A stretch of DNA of 64,000 nt from JAJPHF01 sp035293805. Its GTDB lineage: Bacteria; Chloroflexota; UBA6077; JAJPHF01. Shown here in pieces: positions 59,406-64,000 of the stretch (its first letter is position 1; each line of letters begins with the position of its first letter). The notes below the pieces were generated by a model. The model did no database searches, was not told the origin of the DNA, and worked only from the letters and a program-made list of their open reading frames with translations. The position numbers and the translations under genes are program-made. The stretch is taken from contig DATGMD010000051.1 in assembly GCA_035293805.1 (NCBI GenBank), forward strand, positions 1 to 64,000, given 5' to 3'.

Positions 59406-60014
59406 TTAGCGCTTGGCGGGCAGCCAGGCGGGGCGCTGCCGCTCGAAGGCGGCGATCTCGTCCTCGTGCTGCAGCGTCAGCCCGATGTCGTCCAGGCCCT
59501 TCAGCAGACAGTCGCGGCGGAAGGGGTCGATGTCGAAGTGCGCGCTCCAGCCGTCGTCCAGCGTGACCGTCTGCTGCTCCAGGTCCACCGTCACCTTGCA
59601 GCCCGGCCGCGCCTTCGCGCGGTCCATCAGCTCGCGCACCTGGCTCTCCGTGAGCTGCACCGGCAGCATGCCGTTCTGATAGCAGTTGTTGCGGAAGATG
59701 TCGCCGAAGCTGGGCGCGATCACCGTCACGATGCCGTAGTCGTGGAGCGCCCAGGGCGCGTGCTCGCGCGACGACCCGCAGCCGAAGTTGCGCCCGGCCA
59801 CCAGCGCATTCGCGCCCTGGTACTCTGGCCGGTTCAGCTCGAAGTCGGGATTGAGCGAGCCGTCGGGCCGGAAGCGCCAGTCGAAGAACAGCGCGTCCTC
59901 GTAGCCCGTGCGCTCGATGCGCTTCAGGAACTGCTTGGGGATGATCTGGTCGGTGTCCACGTCCACGCGGTCCATCACTGCCAGCACGCCCGTGCGGCGA
60001 ACAAACGGCTCCAT
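59406..60014 (-). CDS. leuD: 3-isopropylmalate dehydratase small subunit
   Basis: The 202-residue protein has the swivelling aconitase small-domain pattern: VDVDTDQIIPKQFLKRIERT, LNPDFELNRPEYQGANALVA, and the signature GRNFGCGSSREHAPWALHDY. With LeuC it isomerises 2- to 3-isopropylmalate in leucine biosynthesis, or a related 2-hydroxy acid. ATG 60014 is chosen (GGAG upstream; homologues begin close to MEPFVRRTG). LeuC is encoded about 0.7 kb upstream on the same strand, with a toxin-antitoxin remnant in between. Confidence 0.92.
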   Translation of the reverse strand: MEPFVRRTGVLAVMDRVDVDTDQIIPKQFLKRIERTGYEDALFFDWRFRPDGSLNPDFELNRPEYQGANALVAGRNFGCGSSREHAPWALHDYGIVTVIAPSFGDIFRNNCYQNGMLPVQLTESQVRELMDRAKARPGCKVTVDLEQQTVTLDDGWSAHFDIDPFRRDCLLKGLDDIGLTLQHEDEIAAFERQRPAWLPAKR

Positions 60015-60081
60015 CTCTGCGATCTCCAATCTGGCGGCGCACCCGCGCTGCTGGCCCGGATGCGACTCCCTCGTGTTCAGC

Positions 60082-60354
60082 TCAGTCTCGGTAAGCTCGG
60101 CCGCGGGGTAGCACGCGCAGGACCACGATTGTTCGCGCTCGGGGATCGCGCGCGAACCGAATGCGGATGCCCCCGATCCGGACACGCTACTCGTTGGCTT
60201 TCCCCTCAAGCTTCTTCACGTCGCGGGGCCAGGTACCTGCGGCCCAAGCGTCGAGCGCGGCCCGAATTCGCGCTTGATCGGTGGCTGAGAGCTGCTTCAT
60301 CTCGCGCTCTGCCCGCGCGGTAATCGCTACCCGCCACGGCGGGCCCTCAACCAC
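60082..60354 (-). pseudogene. RelE/ParE-type toxin gene broken by an in-frame TAG
   Basis: From GTG 60354 the frame reads VVEGPPWRVAITARAEREMK, QLSATDQARIRAALDAWAAG and KLEGKANE, then TAG at 60187-60189 (codon 56), then RVRIGGIRIRFARDPRARTI and VVLRVLPRGRAYRD to a TGA at 60082. The two parts join into one ~90-residue ParE/RelE toxin; family members have Trp (EWRVRIG) where the TAG is, so TGG to TAG is the evident lesion. The paired antitoxin gene immediately upstream is intact. The toxin is presumably inactive unless an amber suppressor exists. Confidence 0.85.
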
Positions 60355-60604
60355 CGGCTAGCTCCTCCCGGACTTCCTCCCAGGGGCGAAACTCGCCGCG
60401 CAGGTACTCTTGCCAGGCTTCCGAGGCCCCTTCGTCCTCTTCGGGCGTGGTCGGCTCGTCGTCCACGGGCGCGAGTGCGAGCGCCCGCAGGAACGGGTCG
60501 CTGCCGATGTCCCGCAGATACGCCAGGATGCTCTCCGCGGCGTGGACCTCGCTCTGCGGCAGCTCTTCAACTAGCTGGTGCAGCTTGTCCTTGCTGGACG
60601 ACAT
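60347..60604 (-). CDS. Antitoxin of the ParE-type pair
   Basis: An 85-residue acidic protein: MSSSKDKLHQLVEELPQSEV, HAAESILAYLRDIGSDPFLR and an acidic tail ending EFRPWEEVREEL. The HxLVEELPESEVxAAxxYLE core is typical of antitoxins that pair with RelE/ParE toxins; it is predicted to be mostly helical. ATG 60604 is chosen because GGAGGGGGG precedes it. The stop overlaps the start of the broken toxin gene by eight bases. Confidence 0.8.
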   Translation of the reverse strand: MSSSKDKLHQLVEELPQSEVHAAESILAYLRDIGSDPFLRALALAPVDDEPTTPEEDEGASEAWQEYLRGEFRPWEEVREELAGG

Positions 60605-60688
60605 CAGCCCCCCCTCCACGACCTGTACCGGCATCCGGGGTCGGACGGGCACCGGGGGCGGGGTCGCGCCCGGTGCCCAATAGGAATG

Positions 60689-62104
60689 TTAGCGCTCCAG
60701 GTCGAGGTCGCGGACGTCCACGAAGTGGCCCGCGATCGCCGCCGCCGCCGCCATCGCCGGGCTCACCAGGTGCGTGCGCCCGCCCTTGCCCTGGCGTCCC
60801 TCGAAGTTCCGGTTCGAGGTCGACGCGCACCGCTCGCCCGGCTGCAGGATGTCCGGGCTCATGCCCAGGCACATCGAGCAGCCCGGCTCGCGCCAGTCGA
60901 AGCCCGCCTCGACGAAGATCTTGTCCAGCCCCTCCGCCTCGGCCGCCCGCTTGACCTGCACCGAGCCGGGCACCACCATCGCCCGCACCTTCGGGTTCAC
61001 CCGCTTGCCCCGCGCCACCTGGGCCGCCAGGCGCAGGTCGTCCAGCCGCGAGTTCGTGCACGAGCCGATGAACACGCGGTCCACGGGGATGTCCGCGATC
61101 GCCGTGCCCGGGCGCAGGTCCATGTACTCCAGCGCGCGCGCCGTCGCCTTCTGGTCGTCGGGCGTCGCCATCTCCGCCGGGTCGGGCACGCGCCCCGTCA
61201 CCGGCAGCACCATCCCGGGGTTCGTGCCCCAGGTGACGTACGGCACCATCTCCTCGCCCCGCAGCACGACGCTCTTGTCGTAGCGGGCGCCCGGATCGGA
61301 CGGCAGCGAGCGCCAGTAGTCCAGCGCGCGCTCCCACTCGGCTCCCTTCGGCGCGTAGCGGCGCCCCTCGCAGTAGGCGAACGTCACGTCGTCGGGCGCG
61401 ATCATGCCGGCCCGCGCGCCCGCCTCGATGGACATGTTGCAGACGGTCATCCGCCCCTCCATCGACAGGCCGCGGATCGCCTCGCCGGTGTACTCGATCA
61501 CGTGCCCCACGCCGCCGCTCACGCCGATGTGGCCGATGATGCCCAGGATCACGTCCTTCGCCGTGACGCCCGGCGGCAGCTTGCCCTCGACGCGCACCTC
61601 CATCGTCTTCGGCTTCATCTGCGGCAGCGTCTGCGTTGCCAGCACGTGCTCCACCTCTGACGTGCCGATGCCGAACGCCAGCGCGCCCACCGCGCCGTGC
61701 GTCGCGGTGTGGCTGTCGCCGCAGGTGATCGTCATGCCCGGCAGGCTAAAGCCCTGCTCCGGGCCGATGACGTGTACGATCCCCTGGTCGTTGCTCGCCA
61801 TGCCCTCCAGCTTGATGCCAAACTCGCGGCAGTTGCGGGCCAGCGTCTCGATCTGCTTCCGCGCGATCTCGTCCCGGATCGGCAGGTGGTCGCGGCCCGG
61901 GTCGGTCGGCACGTTGTGGTCGACCGTCGCCAGCGTGAGGTCGGGGCGACGCACCCGCCGCCCGCTCAGCCGCAAGCCCTCGAACGCCTGCGCCGTCGTG
62001 ATCTCGTGAATCAGGTGCAGGTCGATGTAGAGGAGCGTCGGCTGCCCCGGCTCCTCGCGGACGACGTGGCTGTTCCAGATCTTGTCAAACAATAGCTCGG
62101 GCAT
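60689..62104 (-). CDS. leuC: 3-isopropylmalate dehydratase large subunit
   Basis: The 471-residue protein shows LeuC/aconitase hallmarks: LLYIDLHLIHEITTAQAFEG, VDHNVPT, TITCGDSHTATHGAVGALAF, GSCTNSRLDDLRLAAQVARG with the first cluster cysteine, and GCSMCLGM with the second and third, then STSNRNFEGRQGKGGRTHLV. It holds a [4Fe-4S] cluster and forms a heterodimer with LeuD. Genes leuC and leuD are separated by the antitoxin/toxin pair, so the heterodimer's subunits may be transcribed together across it. LysR-type regulator diverges upstream. Confidence 0.95.
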   Translation of the reverse strand: MPELLFDKIWNSHVVREEPGQPTLLYIDLHLIHEITTAQAFEGLRLSGRRVRRPDLTLATVDHNVPTDPGRDHLPIRDEIARKQIETLARNCREFGIKLEGMASNDQGIVHVIGPEQGFSLPGMTITCGDSHTATHGAVGALAFGIGTSEVEHVLATQTLPQMKPKTMEVRVEGKLPPGVTAKDVILGIIGHIGVSGGVGHVIEYTGEAIRGLSMEGRMTVCNMSIEAGARAGMIAPDDVTFAYCEGRRYAPKGAEWERALDYWRSLPSDPGARYDKSVVLRGEEMVPYVTWGTNPGMVLPVTGRVPDPAEMATPDDQKATARALEYMDLRPGTAIADIPVDRVFIGSCTNSRLDDLRLAAQVARGKRVNPKVRAMVVPGSVQVKRAAEAEGLDKIFVEAGFDWREPGCSMCLGMSPDILQPGERCASTSNRNFEGRQGKGGRTHLVSPAMAAAAAIAGHFVDVRDLDLER

Positions 62105-62419
62105 GGTCGCTCCTCGTCTCCTGATGATTCGCGGGCCGGCCGACAGTCGCCGCGGCGCGGCCAGGCAGCCGCGAAGGCGCCCCGGGCGGCGGCGCGGCCA
62201 TCCGCCCGCCTACCTTACCATAAAAAACGTGACGCCCAGCGCACCAGCGGCTGGCTCGCGGCAAGCCTCTCAGCCGCCGGAGCGCTTCCCGCGCCTCTCG
62301 CTCGCCAGCCGCCCGGCGGCTCGGCGCCCCCGGCCTCTCCAAGCGCCGCACTTGCGCTCCACGACATAGCGTAGTTGCCCGCCCGCGCGCCTGTCCAATA
62401 CATTGTTCGTAAGAGACTG

Positions 62420-62434
62420 ATACCTCCCGGGTAT
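62420..62434. promoter_or_regulatory. LysR-type regulator box (ATAC-N7-GTAT)
   Basis: ATAC-CTCCCGG-GTAT at 62420-62434 is an exact LTTR consensus, 9 bp before the start of the lysR gene in the 339-bp divergent region with leuC. Such sites bind the regulator and give autorepression and activation of the divergent gene. The remainder of 62105-62443 shows no gene. Confidence 0.7.
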
Positions 62435-62443
62435 TCCACTGTC

Positions 62444-63397
62444 GTGGAGCTGCGCCACCTGCGCTACTTCGTTGCCGTGGCCGAGGAGCTGCACTTCGGC
62501 CGCGCCGCCGCGCGCCTGCACCTCGCCCAGCCCCCGCTCAGCCGCCAGATCCGCCAGCTCGAGGCCGAGCTGGGCGTGCCGCTGTTCGAGCGCGACAAGC
62601 GCCACGTGCGCCTGACCGACGCCGGCGCCGTCTTGCTCGGGGAGGCGCGGGCCGTGCTAGCGCACGCCGAGCAGGCGGCCCACGCGGCGCGCCGCGCCGC
62701 CCGCGGCGAGGTCGGCACGCTCGCGGTCGGGTTCATCGGCGCCGCCAGCTACAGCGTGCTGCCCGGCATCGTGCAGGCATTTCGCGCGCGCTTCCCCGGC
62801 GTCGAGCTAGTCCTGCAGGAGATGACTACCGCCGAGCAGCTTCAGGCGCTGCGCGGCGGGCAGATTCGGGCGGGGCTGGTGCGCCCGCCGGTGGCCGACG
62901 CCGCGCTGGCCGCCGAGACGGTGCTGCGCGAGCCGCTGGTCGTGGCGCTGCCCGCCGTCCACCCGCTCGCCGCCCAGCGGCGCGTGGCCATCGCCGCGCT
63001 CGCCGGCGAGCCGTGGGTGCTGTTCCCCCGGCGCCTGGCGGCCGACCTCTACGACCAGATTCTCGGCCTCTGCGAGCGCGCCGGCTTCCGCCCCCGGCTG
63101 GCGCAGGAGGCGATGCAGATGCAGACGGTCGCGCGGCTCGTCGGCGCGGGGATCGGCGTCTCGCTCGTGCCGCGCTCGGTCCAGACACTGCACAGCGCCG
63201 GCGTCGCCTATCGGCCGCTGCGCGACGCGACGGCCGCGGTCGAGATGGCCGTCGCCTGGCGCCGCGACGACTCCTCCCCGCTGCTCCGCCAGTTCCTCGC
63301 CGTCGCCCGCGCGGCGGCTGATGCCAATGGCGCAGAAGCGCCGGGCCGGCGCGGGCGAGCCGCCACGCGCCCGCGCCTCCCGCGGGCTACCGCGTGA
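62444..63397 (+). CDS. LysR family transcriptional regulator
   Basis: The 317-residue protein has the LTTR N-terminal HTH (LRHLRYFVAVAEELHFGRAA, ARLHLAQPPLSRQIRQLEAE) and the periplasmic-binding-like effector domain (VGTLAVGFIGAASYSVLPGI, LQEMTTAEQLQALRGGQIRA). The AEELHFGRAA helix is typical of CatR/BenM/CbbR-like members. GTG 62444 is favoured because conserved ELRHLRYF follows it and the box lies just upstream. The likely target is the divergent leuC operon or its own gene. Confidence 0.9.
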   Translation: MELRHLRYFVAVAEELHFGRAAARLHLAQPPLSRQIRQLEAELGVPLFERDKRHVRLTDAGAVLLGEARAVLAHAEQAAHAARRAARGEVGTLAVGFIGAASYSVLPGIVQAFRARFPGVELVLQEMTTAEQLQALRGGQIRAGLVRPPVADAALAAETVLREPLVVALPAVHPLAAQRRVAIAALAGEPWVLFPRRLAADLYDQILGLCERAGFRPRLAQEAMQMQTVARLVGAGIGVSLVPRSVQTLHSAGVAYRPLRDATAAVEMAVAWRRDDSSPLLRQFLAVARAAADANGAEAPGRRGRAATRPRLPRATA

Positions 63398-63677
63398 ATG
63401 CCTGGATCTGCTCGCGCAGCGCCGAATAAGCTGTCATGAGCCGCGCGGGGTCGCCCAGCTCGAAGTCGGCCGGGGCGGGCGCCGGCCAGGCCGTCGTGCC
63501 CATGAAGGCGAAGCTGCCGCCTGGCCGCACGCGCGAGACGTGGAACGTGCCGCCCGGCACGAGAAGCTGCGGCCGTATCCCCGCCGCCAGGTCCGTGCCG
63601 ACCGTCTGCACCTCGCCGTGGCCGTCGGCGTACAGCAGCAGCACCTCCAGCGGGTCGCCACTGTAGTGGTGGTACAC
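63387..63677 (-). CDS. Cupin, DUF985-like, N-terminally short
   Basis: The 96-residue product matches DUF985-type cupins: VYHHYSGDPLEVLLLYADG, GIRPQLLVPGGTFHVSRVRP and FMGTTAWPAPAPADFELGDP. Full-length members are about 130-150 residues; here the frame is open upstream (EKHHEPDGLRADQ) only to the stop of the VOC gene, with no good start or SD. Either GTG 63677 is used or the gene has lost its 5' end. Its 3' end overlaps lysR by 11 bp (convergent). Confidence 0.55.
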   Translation of the reverse strand: MYHHYSGDPLEVLLLYADGHGEVQTVGTDLAAGIRPQLLVPGGTFHVSRVRPGGSFAFMGTTAWPAPAPADFELGDPARLMTAYSALREQIQAFTR

Positions 63678-63719
63678 CTGGTCGGCGCGGAGGCCGTCAG
63701 GCTCATGGTGTTTCTCCCG

Positions 63720-64000
63720 CTAGGGATGGCCGGCGGCCTTCGTCTCCCACAGGTACAGCGGCGTGTGGTCGGGATCGTGGAAGAAGGCGAAGCGCACGCC
63801 CTCGCCCTGCGTCGGCGGCGCGAACTCGACGCCGCGGGCGCGGAGCGTCGCCATCGCGGCTTCCAGGTCGTCCACCTGCAAGCCCAGCGACATGCCGCCG
63901 GCACCGCCTGGCTGCGGCCCGTGGGGGCCGGCGGCGTGCAGGCCGATGTTCACGCCGGGCGCCTCGATCTCCGCCCAGCCGTCGCCCGCGCGCATCTTCA
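63720..64000 (-). CDS. VOC family protein, C-terminal part (runs off the window)
   Basis: The visible 90-odd residues read MRAGDGWAEIEAPGVNIGLH, SLGLQVDDLEAAMATLRARG, and FAPPTQGEGVRFAFFHDPDH then TPLYLWETKAAGHP. This is the second half of a glyoxalase/bleomycin-resistance module with the metal-binding Glu near LYLWE. The N-terminal half with the first metal ligand is outside the window. The cupin gene follows it directly. Confidence 0.85.
   Translation of the reverse strand, partial: KMRAGDGWAEIEAPGVNIGLHAAGPHGPQPGGAGGMSLGLQVDDLEAAMATLRARGVEFAPPTQGEGVRFAFFHDPDHTPLYLWETKAAGHP

Noticed and set aside
62105..62443. T-box or leucine attenuator in the leuC leader
   Set aside because: No leucine-codon run, no T-box consensus and no clear terminator/antiterminator pair were seen; only the LTTR box stands out.
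1..64000. CRISPR array or cas genes
   Set aside because: No regularly spaced identical repeats of 23-40 bp and no Cas signatures were found. The repeats present are palindromes, att sites or gene-end duplications.

Overview
The window is very GC-rich (roughly 70% or more by eye). The small protein-coding repertoire points to a free-living, probably soil or sediment bacterium, most likely Chloroflexota: orphan NMT1/SsuA-type lipoprotein binding proteins, a PknB-type kinase, many type II toxin-antitoxin pairs, Pro/Thr-rich secreted proteins and short palindromic intergenic repeats. This assignment is inference; there is no rRNA here to prove it.

Layout. 1-16,850: a partial Ser/Thr kinase, solute-binding proteins, an epimerase and a class II aldolase, a HigBA-like pair between copies of the aldolase 3' end, a molybdenum hydroxylase large subunit carrying an in-frame repeat insertion, a decayed binding protein, an FAD oxidoreductase, a VapBC pair, a VOC protein, secreted and membrane proteins, a 25-residue membrane peptide and an ornithine-cyclodeaminase homologue. 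17,046-21,027: a three-gene DUF2877-FdrA-DUF1116 operon, the AllH/AllF/AllG oxamate (oxalurate) carbamoyltransferase set. 21,355-40,308: a long series of minus-strand genes. Its left part encodes two UGA-containing selenoproteins of the glycine/sarcosine/betaine reductase family (GrdA-like and GrdB-like), a GrdE-like partner without the usual pyruvoyl-forming cysteine, a PotABCD-type transporter, an amidohydrolase and an opine-dehydrogenase homologue. Its right part encodes a second, SsuABC-type transporter, another opine-dehydrogenase homologue, a flavin-dependent oxidoreductase, an SDR, a UbiD decarboxylase, a cupin and a cysteine hydrolase. 40,394-45,387: carbamate kinase, diverging from a second FdrA/DUF1116 pair split by a RelBE-type module. 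45,401-46,694: a NarL-type regulator, a transposase scrap and tRNA-Cys.

46,658-55,779 is an integrated element of about 9 kb bounded by 75-bp perfect direct repeats that include the 5' half of tRNA-Cys. It carries a P4-like primase-helicase, two HNH nucleases, an unrecognised zinc-ribbon/SH3-like membrane protein and a tyrosine integrase, but no capsid genes. To its right are tRNA-Gly, two more binding proteins, an Asp/Glu-racemase-family enzyme, leuD, a toxin pseudogene with its intact antitoxin, leuC, a LysR regulator with a canonical LTTR box, and two partial or short ORFs.

How the genes may fit together (inference): the minus-strand cluster looks like a pathway that imports small nitrogenous compounds, trims them by hydrolysis or oxidation, and cleaves a C-N bond with a Sec-dependent GrdA/GrdB/GrdE-like reductase. 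The FdrA modules and carbamate kinase would recover carbamoyl groups as carbamoyl phosphate and then ATP. GrdC/GrdD, thioredoxin partners and selABCD are not in the window.
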